Part shown: piece after piece, positions 8,606-16,011 of the stretch | How the letters are laid out: every line of letters starts with the position of its first letter | How positions within the stretch are numbered: the first letter of the stretch is position 1 | NCBI RefSeq assembly: GCF_963662805.1 | Contig: NZ_OY759862.1 | Span: 310,001 to 374,000 of the forward strand | From: an uncultured Cohaesibacter sp. | GTDB lineage: Bacteria; Pseudomonadota; Alphaproteobacteria; Rhizobiales; Cohaesibacteraceae | Reading direction: 5' to 3' | Length of the DNA stretch: 64,000 nt | Notes under the pieces: generated by a model | The model's input: the letters and a program-made list of their open reading frames with translations, nothing else | Databases searched by the model: none | What the model was told of the DNA's origin: nothing | Made by a program: the position numbers and the translations under genes

Positions 8606-9706
8606 ATGAGCGACCCCAAAAGTCTGACGCGCCGCAGTGCACTGAAGTTGACCGCCGGAGCGCTCGCAGCGCCAGCCCTGATCGCGCCGACCATCGCGAA
8701 CGCGGCAGAGCTCGAAGCCGCCATCGGTCAGCTCATCATGATCGGCTTCACCGGTACCAGTGCGGGCGGGAAATTCGTCAAGACAATCGCCTCCCATGTT
8801 GCCAAGGGGCGGGCCGCCTCGGTCGTCTATCTGGGGCGCAATATTGGCTCAAGCCGTGATGTCGCGGGGCTCAACAAGCTGTTTCATGATTCCGGCGTGA
8901 CCCACATTGCCATCGACCACGAGGGCGGAGTGGTCCAGCGCCTGCGCGAGAAACAAGGCTTCACGCGCTTGCCATCGGCAAGACAGGTCGCCCAGAAGCG
9001 GAGTGTCGCAAGCGCCGAGAAGCTCTATGCCGTTGCGGCAAAGGAGCTGTCGCGTGCGGGCTTTACCTTCAATCTCGGGCCGGTCGTTGACCTGCATCGG
9101 GATTACAATCCGGTCATCGGCAAGAACAACCGCGCCTATGCCGCCGATTCAAAGACCGTCGCTGCCTACGCAGGTGCCTTCATTCGCGCCCATCGGCGCT
9201 ACGGCATGATCACTTCGATCAAGCATTTTCCCGGCCATGGTCTCTCCCGCTCCGACAGTCACCACGGCTTTGTCGACATTCGAGAGACCTGGGATCCGGA
9301 GGAGCTGAAGCCCTTCTCCCTGCTCATTCGTCAAGGCCTCGCCGATGTGGTAATGAGCGGCCATCTCTATGTGCGCATCGCCAATCAGGAAGATGGAGAA
9401 TTGACCACCTTTTCCCGCGCACTGGTGCAGGATGTGCTGCGCAAGGGACTTGGTTTTGGTGGCCTGACCATGACGGATGATCTGGACATGGGGGCTGTAC
9501 GAAAAATGGCCCCCCCCAAGGAAGCGGCCATTCGTGCCGTTGCGGCCGGTTATGACATGCTGCTGATGTCAAACACCGCGATGGCCAATGACGACATGCC
9601 CGCCATTGCCATCAACTGGATCAAGAGCGCCGTCCGCGAGGGACGGATCCGGGAGAGCGAAGTCTTTCGCTCCGCTGACCGTGTGCGGGCGTCGCGCCGG
9701 ACGTAG
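8606..9706 (+). CDS. Tat-exported glycoside hydrolase family 3 (NagZ/beta-N-acetylhexosaminidase-like)
   Basis: Predicted periplasmic glycosidase, possibly acting on N-acetylglucosamine-containing peptidoglycan fragments. The N-terminus has a twin-arginine signal (SLTRRSALKLTAGALAAPALIAPTIANA), unusual for NagZ, which is normally cytoplasmic. The catalytic barrel contains AIDHEGGVVQRL, FNLGPVVDL, the KHFPGHGLSRSDSHHG loop carrying the Asp-His acid/base pair, and the nucleophile block GLTMTDDLDMGAV. The length of 366 residues fits a single-domain GH3 enzyme. The frame is open from 8594; I chose the second ATG because it leaves a compact Tat n-region. The exact substrate is inferred from family only. 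Confidence 0.87.
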   Translation: MSDPKSLTRRSALKLTAGALAAPALIAPTIANAAELEAAIGQLIMIGFTGTSAGGKFVKTIASHVAKGRAASVVYLGRNIGSSRDVAGLNKLFHDSGVTHIAIDHEGGVVQRLREKQGFTRLPSARQVAQKRSVASAEKLYAVAAKELSRAGFTFNLGPVVDLHRDYNPVIGKNNRAYAADSKTVAAYAGAFIRAHRRYGMITSIKHFPGHGLSRSDSHHGFVDIRETWDPEELKPFSLLIRQGLADVVMSGHLYVRIANQEDGELTTFSRALVQDVLRKGLGFGGLTMTDDLDMGAVRKMAPPKEAAIRAVAAGYDMLLMSNTAMANDDMPAIAINWIKSAVREGRIRESEVFRSADRVRASRRT

Positions 9707-9754
9707 ACTGCATCGTCAGTAAACTCATGACGGCCGCGCTCAAAGCTCTTCCCA

Positions 9755-10109
9755 TCATTTGTACGTCTCCGCCAGTTTCCGCGCGAGGGTAGGATGATGA
9801 TAGACGAGGGCCGCAAACAGCGTTTCATCAACGGCATAGGTAAGGCCGGCCTTGATCAGGCGTGCGCATTGTTCGGTTCTTTGCTTGAGCGAACCAAGGG
9901 GCAAGGCCGCTGCGTGCGCCAACGTCATGAGCGGTACGCCAGGACATCACGCGCGTGCGGAATCCGGCCTCAAGAACCACAAGGGTTGCCTCGCTGGGGC
10001 GACGGTCGGTCATTGCCACTTTGGCAACGTCTTTCCGGCCTCCGTCACGCGGGGAGGTGGAAAGTTGATCTACAAAGAGATCGCGGTCGAAATCGACAGC
10101 TTCAAACAT
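9755..10109 (-). pseudogene. Small conserved-looking gene of unknown function split by a frameshift
   Basis: Starting at the ATG at 10109, which has an AAGGAAGGAAAG site upstream, the frame gives MFEAVDFDRDLFVDQL, then a basic segment ending FRTRVMSWRTA. After about 9928 protein-like sequence continues only in another frame (MTLAHAAALPLGSLKQR, then LIKAGLTYAVDETLFAALVY and ARKLAETYK), to a stop at 9755. Joined, this gives a helical protein of about 118 residues. Unshifted, the first frame runs into unlikely sequence until 9828. It may be a decaying gene, a sequencing error, two overlapping small genes, or programmed frameshifting. I do not recognise the family. Confidence 0.5.
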
Positions 10110-11234
10110 AGTCTTTCCTTCCTTGCATGCCAGTGTGCAAAAGCGACACGTGTACACGGTATGGAAGGCTGGCAGAACGGGGGAGCATAAAAGTCCGCAA
10201 GTTTGCGCCATCTTCGCGGTTTGCAAAGATGCCGCCACATCCCGTGTAGGTGCCACCTTGCCGCGGTTGGCAGGTTGGCGAGGGCGCCAGCCCTTCTCTA
10301 GATGATGGCGGGAACATACGGCCAAACTTTGAAAAGCGCAAGCCTCTTGTGAAAATCTCTGCTTAAATTTGCCAAGGCGATTCCATCATGCAGAAGAAAC
10401 AGATGGAAAGAAGGGCCTTTTTGTTGCCAACCGTGGGGGAAATGAAAAGAGGCCGCTGCGTCCAGCGACCTCTCTCGACGGTTTGCACGTGGGGACCGTC
10501 CTATAGGGAAGAGCTGTAAATCCGGGGTCGCTGACACTACTTGGGGGACAAGCGTCGCAGGCCTCGGTATCCTCCCTGACAGCTATTATATGGAAGGTTG
10601 AAGAAAAATTCTACTAGAAATAAAGTTTTACTACCGAACCAGATGGATCAACTGGGATTGCAGTTTCTAACTAATGTTCTGTTTCATGTGTTTCATCATC
10701 TGTTTCGGACGTCGTCTCTAGTCAAATCTATATAAATCGATCTGGTATGCATTATTTCAAAAATTGTATACTGGATTGGCTCGGAGAAAATAATTATAAC
10801 TACTGAAATAAATATATTGTTTTAGAATGTATTTCGGGAAAAGTTTGTAGTTTTCAGTAATATAAATAGAATAGAAATCTCGTGTAGTCATGTCTTGAGA
10901 TTTGCAGAAATAAATTTGAACACGTGACCAAATTTCTCTAGAAAGTTCATTTGAATTGATCAGATTATTTTCGATCAATTCGTCTTCATATGGTTTTCAT
11001 GGAAGTTTTGCCTCACTGAAATAATGAGCCGACAGTGTACAAAATCCGGCAAATTGTGCGTAGGTGTGGCGATATCACATCTAAATTGTCGGAGTTGCGC
11101 AAAATTCGCCGGCTGATGCTGATGATACTTGATTTGAACAAACTAAAGTGCATCTCTGGCGCGGTGTGGAGTCGGAGCTCCCTTTTGCCAATATTGCCAG
11201 TTTGGACGGCAGTCAACCAATCGGGGAATGACCC
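10110..11234. other. Gene-poor region of 1.1 kb with an AT-rich core
   Basis: No convincing coding sequence. About 10,560-11,010 is much richer in A and T than the flanks and contains many homopolymer runs. A 73-codon minus-strand frame (10757-10978) begins at TTG without a good ribosome-binding site, and I do not accept it. A candidate minus-strand small RNA occupies 10445-10590 (separate entry). The rest shows nothing I can name. Confidence 0.5.
10445..10590 (-). ncRNA. Candidate small RNA with perfect -10 box and Rho-independent terminator
   Basis: On the minus strand a perfect TATAAT lies at 10590-10585. The transcript would start near 10578 and end at a hairpin (10448-10473: AGAGG/CCTCT and CGCTG/CAGCG arms) followed by TTTT. 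The transcript would be about 130 nt. An internal stem GACGGT/ACCGTC is also visible. No start codon with a proper frame follows the purine-rich GGGAGGA near the 5' end. The -35 region is not recognisable, so the promoter is only half supported. It matches no RNA family known to me. Confidence 0.35.
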
Positions 11235-11993
11235 TTGCTTTGTGCCATGGATCTTGCGCTTTCAGAAGGGGTCGGGGATGCAATCCACGAACTCGCGAGC
11301 AGACAGCTCATCGGCGCGGTGTCCTGCCTGACCGTCTCGGACATCTGGCCAAGGGAAGCAAAGAGGCTTGAGGTCCTGCAACGGCAGGGCGCGCCTGTCC
11401 TGATCGGTCTTTCGTTGACGCTGACGGCTGGCTTTCCTCCCTTATCGACAGGCTTCGTACCCGAAAATCGAGACCATGCCGGACGCTTGCCAACCCTCTC
11501 CGATCTGATCCGGGCGTCGAGGCGCTTTAACCTGCGCAGTGACATCATCGAGTCGGAGTTTCGCGCCCAGATCCGCCGTTTTTCTGCTCATACGGGGAGG
11601 ATGCCGAGCTTCCTCCATCTTGAGCCGGGAATCGTGTCCTTTCTGGCTGCGTCTCAAGCTGTCACGGCCGCGCTGAAGCACTTCGGAATGCCCAACTGTC
11701 TGGTCCTTGTCCCGGCACCCGTTCGCCCACGCAATCTGTTGCAACGGGCCGAACAACGCTTTTTGTGGCGGTCAATGGATCAGGTAAGAGAACCGTGGCA
11801 AAGGCGAATGCTCGTCGAGATCACGGATCCGAAGCGGCTTCCTCAAAGGAGCAGCTGGCGCGCTGACGGCAAAATCTGGACCGCCGTCCACCCTGCGATC
11901 TCCAGCCCGAAAGATCAGGCAAGGTTGGCGCGCTTCGAAAGTGACCCTTCCCTGAGGGTCGCGCAGTTCGAAGGGGTGAGAAACCATTCCTAG
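11235..11993 (+). CDS. ChbG/HpnK (YdjC)-family carbohydrate-deacetylase-like protein, metal site degenerate
   Basis: The overall pattern matches the YdjC/HpnK deacetylase family: LALSEGVGDAIHELA near the start, SDIWPREAKRL, the LSLTLTAGFPPLS strand, LPTLSDLIRA, FRAQIRRFSAHTGRMPSF and a C-terminal WTAVHPA block. The catalytic machinery is broken: the usual Asp-Asp after the first strand is Met-Asp (CAMDLAL), and the DGHQHVH metal-binding segment is replaced by LHLEPGIVSF. The start is TTG with a GGGGA site; a TGA lies just upstream, so the first strand is short. It may be an inactive paralogue with a binding role, or a decaying gene. The frame is intact for 252 codons, which argues against recent decay. 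Confidence 0.62.
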   Translation: MLCAMDLALSEGVGDAIHELASRQLIGAVSCLTVSDIWPREAKRLEVLQRQGAPVLIGLSLTLTAGFPPLSTGFVPENRDHAGRLPTLSDLIRASRRFNLRSDIIESEFRAQIRRFSAHTGRMPSFLHLEPGIVSFLAASQAVTAALKHFGMPNCLVLVPAPVRPRNLLQRAEQRFLWRSMDQVREPWQRRMLVEITDPKRLPQRSSWRADGKIWTAVHPAISSPKDQARLARFESDPSLRVAQFEGVRNHS

Positions 11994-12136
11994 AAGCGGC
12001 CCCCGCATCCCTGCGACACACGCGTGGTGAAATCGGACGCAAAACCCACAGAGTCAGTATTTTCTCTTGTTTTTGTCGTTCAAATCGGTATTTTATCGTC
12101 CCAAATTCGCGTCGGGGAAAATTGGAGTGGAAAGTG

Positions 12137-12769
12137 ATGGGACACTCAGAAGATGCCGCACACTCTTCCATGAAGAAGGCTGAAGTGTCTGTAGCAAAGA
12201 CATTGGGGGAGGATCAGCCGATAAGGAATCTTGGTGTTGATGACACCGGGGAGCTTTCCTTGCAGGGGCGTCCTCTTGTTCGCAAGGAGCGGTCCGGCAA
12301 AGCGTTCGATCCATCGATTGACGAGGAGCAGGTGTCCCTGCTTGTCGAGACCTTCTACGACCGGATCCGTCAACATCCGCGCCTGTCGGTGCTGTTTGCA
12401 AAGGGCCTGACCCAGAACTGGGCCACTCACCTAGAAACGATGAAAAGTTTCTGGCGCTCGATGTTGATGCAGACAAGTGAATATGGCGGACGTCCCGTTC
12501 CCGCTCATATGCAGCTCGACGGCGTGACCCCGGACGATTTTACGCAATGGCTGGCCCTGTTCCGTAGTACCGCAGAGGAGGTCTGCCCGGCTTCTGCCGC
12601 AAAACTCTACATCGATCGGGCTGAGACGATCGCCAAGAATTTGCAAATGGCGATGTTTATGAAAGGGCAAATTGCCCCGCAGGACGCCTTTTGTAATGGG
12701 GTATTAACAGAAGAATGGGCTGAAAAGCTCAAAAACTGCGCAAAATTGACGCCACACGACACGAATTGA
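12137..12769 (+). CDS. Group III truncated haemoglobin with N-terminal extension
   Basis: Small haem protein thought to bind oxygen or nitric oxide. The globin part runs from about residue 60: LLVETFYDRIRQHPRLSVLFAKGL, WATHLETMKSFWRSMLMQTSEYGGRPVPAHMQL, then HFxxW-type DFTQWLALFRSTAEEVCPASAAKLYIDRAETIAKNL. The proximal His is in AHMQL, the expected place. The first 55 or so residues are an extension not usual for the family. A GGAG site precedes the ATG at 12137; a TTG at 12122 is an alternative. An NsrR-like Rrf2 regulator lies 2 kb away, which suggests a nitric-oxide link, but no operator is shown. Confidence 0.85.
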   Translation: MGHSEDAAHSSMKKAEVSVAKTLGEDQPIRNLGVDDTGELSLQGRPLVRKERSGKAFDPSIDEEQVSLLVETFYDRIRQHPRLSVLFAKGLTQNWATHLETMKSFWRSMLMQTSEYGGRPVPAHMQLDGVTPDDFTQWLALFRSTAEEVCPASAAKLYIDRAETIAKNLQMAMFMKGQIAPQDAFCNGVLTEEWAEKLKNCAKLTPHDTN

Positions 12770-12775
12770 ATTCAA

Positions 12776-12905
12776 TTGATGAAAAAAGGATTCTTTTGGT
12801 ATAGTTTAAGTTCGGGTACAACCAGAATTACATCGCAACCGGAGCAATCCGTTGATGCGATAGGGCGAGCCGCTTTTCGGGGGACTAGCGGCTCGCCTCT
12901 TTTGT
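12776..12905 (+). ncRNA. Candidate small RNA between the haemoglobin and Cas6-like genes
   Basis: A sigma-70-like promoter TTGATG (12776-12781), 18-bp spacer, TATAGT (12800-12805) lies just after the haemoglobin stop. A transcript from about 12812 would be about 90 nt. It contains an imperfect hairpin (ATCGCA/TGCGAT outer arms, near 12831-12861) and ends in a strong GGCGAGCCGC/GCGGCTCGCC stem (12864-12897) followed by TCTTTTGT. No coding frame is apparent. The terminal hairpin could simply end the haemoglobin transcript; the independent promoter is what argues for an RNA gene. Confidence 0.45.
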
Positions 12906-13005
12906 AAGCCCTGCTCATTCTCAGAATGTCCCATCTTTCATCACAAGGCAGTCTGTAGGATCGCAGCTACGCAAAGATACGTAATTACAGGTGCACCGTT
13001 CGAAC

Positions 13006-14022
13006 TCAGGCAGGCATAAGAATAAGATCGTAACGGCCCATGCCAAAGGCCACCTGTTCACCCCCATGCAACAGGGATCCGATATGCAACAGCTGGATCA
13101 GTGGCCCCCTGATCTCGTCACCAAGCTTGAGCTGCAACAGTCCCATGTGCCCCGACATGACCACGCTCTGCCCGCCTTTTTGACTGAGCGGGCGTTTCCA
13201 ATCGACTTGACCGAGCCCTCGCCCGTCGACCGTTGTTTGTTTCACTGCTGCCTGCAGCTCCTTGTCGTCCGCATCGAGCGTCATTCCATGCCAGTGTGCA
13301 ATTGTCCTTGCCCGCTCGAGCATGGCCCCAAGAAAGCCCACCTCGGGCTTGTGCGGTTGCGCGGTCCCTTGAGCCGACATGTAAGGTGTACTGAACGACA
13401 GAAGCGCCCGGTCTGCGCCGTCAGCTTCATCCGGAATGCCGGTCCAGATGTCTTCAATCGAGCGATGCAACACTCCCTGACAGACCGAGCCGAGAGAACC
13501 AAGGCAAATGCCATGTTCGATGGCCCGGTGACCCGCTTCTGCTAGCTCTCCGGTCCACAACAGACCGAGCCCGAACAGACGAATAGTGATTCTGATGCTA
13601 TTGATCCCGGTCGACTCGGTGCGAATGACCCAAGGCGGCGGAAGCATGAGTCGCGAGGCGTCACCAGCCGTCTCACCTGCCTGCCCATTGAAGAAGACAT
13701 GGAGCCCGCAGGCAGGCGACCAGGGGCAGGGCAATCCCGCGAGTGCCTCCCGAGAGGCCGTTTTCATCAACTCCGTGCCGATCACCTGTCGAACCGCTGC
13801 AGGAAAGGCGGGCAGTTGGGCCATGGTGCCTTCGCCCTCACATTCGAACTGAATGTCCCGCACAAGCAGGGCGTGGGCGAGATCCGGCAGGCGGCCCACA
13901 AGAGAAGGCGCAGAGACAAAGCCGTTCAGCTCGACGCCGGAGGGGCCGATGGCAGGCGTGAGAACCTTGAGGAGGGAGGGATTGGTCGGGCTGAGATCCT
14001 GAATGGCGTGCGAAGACAACAT
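13006..14022 (-). CDS. Stand-alone Cas6-family (RAMP) endoribonuclease-like protein
   Basis: The sequence follows the Cas6 (PF10040) pattern along its length. An N-terminal ferredoxin-like part contains the LPAFPAAVRQVIGTEL segment (compare LPAFxGSALRGAFGxxL in orphan Cas6 proteins), a cysteine pair CPWSPAC, then LPPPWVI and IRITIRLFGLGLLWTGELAEA. The C-terminal RAMP has LLSFSTPYMSAQG, FLGAMLERARTIAHWHG, VDWKRPLSQKGGQ, MSGHMGLLQL and the closing glycine-rich loop LLHGGEQVAFGMGRYDLIL. Cas6 normally cuts CRISPR precursor RNA at a repeat hairpin. No repeat array and no other cas gene is present here. The catalytic residue cannot be assigned. The start has a GGAG site. Confidence 0.8.
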   Translation of the reverse strand: MLSSHAIQDLSPTNPSLLKVLTPAIGPSGVELNGFVSAPSLVGRLPDLAHALLVRDIQFECEGEGTMAQLPAFPAAVRQVIGTELMKTASREALAGLPCPWSPACGLHVFFNGQAGETAGDASRLMLPPPWVIRTESTGINSIRITIRLFGLGLLWTGELAEAGHRAIEHGICLGSLGSVCQGVLHRSIEDIWTGIPDEADGADRALLSFSTPYMSAQGTAQPHKPEVGFLGAMLERARTIAHWHGMTLDADDKELQAAVKQTTVDGRGLGQVDWKRPLSQKGGQSVVMSGHMGLLQLKLGDEIRGPLIQLLHIGSLLHGGEQVAFGMGRYDLILMPA

Positions 14023-14137
14023 GTGGCAACTCCATGGGCGCGAAGCAGGCCTATTCCTGCAATGGCTGCAAAAGCAGTTGATGTCCCATTGATTGCAACT
14101 TTAAGGATTTGGGTCGATTAAAATCGGGCAGGGATTT

Positions 14138-14644
14138 TTAAGAGTGTTTGTCCGTCGGGCTCATTCTGGAGACGCGGGTTCCCTTGCGAGCACTGACAAA
14201 TTCACGCAAGGAGACCAGACTGCGTTCTGCTTCCTCGATTTCCTTGGTGATAGAGGCTGCATCCCGTTGGTCGATGAATTCATCGGCAAGGGCCTGATCG
14301 ATCACGCGCAGCACGTCGGTCGCCTCGAAGACGATCCGGTGGGCCGCCTGATAGATGGCCTCTTCCTCTTCCGAACGGTCTGCGGTGATCCGTTCGGCGG
14401 CCACAAATTCGGTTCCTCTGAGAAGATAGCTGACGATGGTCGGATCGGGAAAGCTGGCGATCAGGCGGCGAACTTCATCGGCCGAAAACATGGTTTTGTT
14501 ATCAAGGCGCTGGTGAAAGGCGTGGTAGCTGAGCCCCATCTTCTTGGCAACGGAAGCATTGTCATAACGCTCGCTGGCCTTTATGGCCATTTTGACCAGA
14601 AAGGCAAAATGGTCTCCCCGATCATGTGCGTCATCGTCCGGCAT
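14138..14644 (-). CDS. Helix-turn-helix protein resembling phage CII/CP76-type regulators
   Basis: A 168-residue acidic protein. Residues about 27-75 (YDNASVAKKMGLSYHAFHQRLDNKTMFSADEVRRLIASF) look like a phage CII/CP76-type helix-turn-helix with a recognition helix at YHAFHQRL. The C-terminal half is helical with a coiled-coil tendency (EEEEAIYQAAHRIVFEATDVLRVIDQAL). A GGGAGG site lies before the ATG. It is upstream of and in the same direction as the Cas6-like gene (115-bp gap) and downstream of the Rrf2 gene (118-bp gap). The role is unknown; the family call is by pattern only. Confidence 0.6.
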   Translation of the reverse strand: MPDDDAHDRGDHFAFLVKMAIKASERYDNASVAKKMGLSYHAFHQRLDNKTMFSADEVRRLIASFPDPTIVSYLLRGTEFVAAERITADRSEEEEAIYQAAHRIVFEATDVLRVIDQALADEFIDQRDAASITKEIEEAERSLVSLREFVSARKGTRVSRMSPTDKHS

Positions 14645-14762
14645 GATGCCTCCCTGTTTTGAGTGCGCGAGAAGGGTGCATGCTCACAACCATACAGGGA
14701 AATTGGTTGCGGGCAACCAAAAAGGGCCGCTCCCGTTCCTTATGAGGGAAATGGTCTTCTGA

Positions 14763-15266
14763 TCAGGATGCTTGCTCTTCGCTCAGCACCACGCTTTCGG
14801 CATTGGCTTCGCTCGGGCAGTTCGACATCATCAGATTGGGGGTGTTCTTGGATCGCTTGAGCACATCGGCAAGGGTGTGCTGGTTGAGGCTGGCCACGAA
14901 TTGCTTCACGGAGCGGGACATGATGCGCGACATTTCACAGCCGCCGAACATGGGGCAATCCGGCTTGGGCTCATCCTCGCAGCGGGGGCAGAGGCATTCG
15001 ACATAGCCGAAATCGGCTTCCATCACCTTGGCGACATCACCCATGCGGATCTCGCCCGGCTCCTGACCAAGCTCCAGACCACCACCGCGACCGCGCTGGG
15101 TTTTCAGGAAGCCGCCATTGGACAGTTTGGCAATGATTTTCATGCAATGGGTGCGTGACAGGCGCAAGGCTTTGGCCACGGATTCGACCGTCAGATCCCG
15201 GTCCTTGTTCATCGCCACCAGCATGAGGATCCGATATGCGTAATCAGTGCCTTTTGCCAATCTCAT
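14763..15266 (-). CDS. Rrf2-family regulator, NsrR-like
   Basis: DNA-binding protein probably carrying an iron-sulfur cluster and responding to nitric oxide or iron-sulfur status. The winged helix begins MRLAKGTDYAYRILMLVAMN, with LTVESVAKALRLSRTHCMKIIAKL as the recognition part and GRGGGLELG as the wing. A cysteine-rich loop (VECLCPRCEDEPKPDCPMFGGC, positions about 90-110) supplies more cysteines than the usual three of NsrR. A 45-residue C-terminal tail is longer than usual. A GGAGAG site precedes the start. The haemoglobin gene 2 kb away is a plausible target, not proven. Confidence 0.83.
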   Translation of the reverse strand: MRLAKGTDYAYRILMLVAMNKDRDLTVESVAKALRLSRTHCMKIIAKLSNGGFLKTQRGRGGGLELGQEPGEIRMGDVAKVMEADFGYVECLCPRCEDEPKPDCPMFGGCEMSRIMSRSVKQFVASLNQHTLADVLKRSKNTPNLMMSNCPSEANAESVVLSEEQAS

Positions 15267-15449
15267 GTCTTGCTCTCCAGCTTGCCACCCCGTAGCATTC
15301 CTGTTGATTTACCCGCCAAAATGCCTTGAGCTGCGTCAATTCATGACCATATTAGTCAGATAATTCTTGCGATGCCTCTGATCGAAACTCCATTTGCATC
15401 AATATCGGCTATCGTGGCACAAAAAATGTGCAGCTGAGGGAGATATTTA

Positions 15450-15659
15450 GTGAGCAACGATTTTGAAGAGCGGATTGTCGATCTGGAGATACAGGTCACG
15501 CATCAGTCTAAAACGATCGAGGAATTGTCCGACGTGATCTCCCAGCAGTGGCAGCATATCGATCGGCTGACACGGCAGTTGAAGGGCCTGACGGATACGG
15601 TGCTTGAGCTCGAGGACCATTTCGGCCCGCCCGCCAACCAGAAGCCTCCGCACTATTGA
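15450..15659 (+). CDS. slyX: SlyX-family protein
   Basis: A 69-residue coiled-coil protein of unknown function. The heptad-rich ERIVDLEIQVTHQSKTIEEL and the conserved LSDVISQQWQHIDRLTRQL and PPHY end are typical of SlyX. It starts with GTG behind GAGGGAGA (15436-15443), and the length matches the family. Confidence 0.9.
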   Translation: MSNDFEERIVDLEIQVTHQSKTIEELSDVISQQWQHIDRLTRQLKGLTDTVLELEDHFGPPANQKPPHY

Positions 15660-15951
15660 ACAGCAGACCCGAGCCGGCATCAGGTGTATCGGCAAGGCTT
15701 GGACTTTGGGGATGGGCAACGGCCCCATAAGACAAGAGCGCTCCCGACGAACCATTGGGGCCGGGGCGCTCATGATAGTTGAACATCAATTTCGTGCTCA
15801 AACTCATCCTGTTCCAAGGGACAGGTTTTTGACTCTGCCATTTTAGAATGAAACGACCTCGATTGCCATTCATCCTATCTTCTAAGCCACAACGTCGCAG
15901 GCAGTTGCTGTACCGGCTTCGATAGACCATCCAGACAGTCGCCAAATGAAA
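15660..15951. other. Intergenic region between slyX and the PAS chemoreceptor
   Basis: Nearly 300 bases between two convergent genes. Short frames occur on both strands but none has a ribosome-binding site with protein-like content. Apart from the terminator that follows, I see nothing in it. Confidence 0.5.
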
Positions 15952-15976
15952 ACGACAGGATCAGAGATCCTGTCGT
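15947..15976 (-). terminator. Rho-independent terminator of the PAS chemoreceptor gene
   Basis: Perfect 11-bp stem ACGACAGGATC/GATCCTGTCGT (15952-15976) with a three-base loop. On the minus strand it is followed by TTTTCATTT. It lies 36 bases past the stop. Confidence 0.8.
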
Positions 15977-16011
15977 CATGGAAGCAGAGACTTTGTCTTC
16001 GCCGGAGTGGT

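Noticed and set aside
10757..10978. 73-codon frame in the AT-rich island
   Set aside because: TTG start, no ribosome-binding site, composition explained by AT richness.
12764..12777. AATTGAATTCAATT palindrome as an FNR/FixK box
   Set aside because: Half-site spacing is two bases, not the four of TTGAT-N4-ATCAA; it may be incidental.
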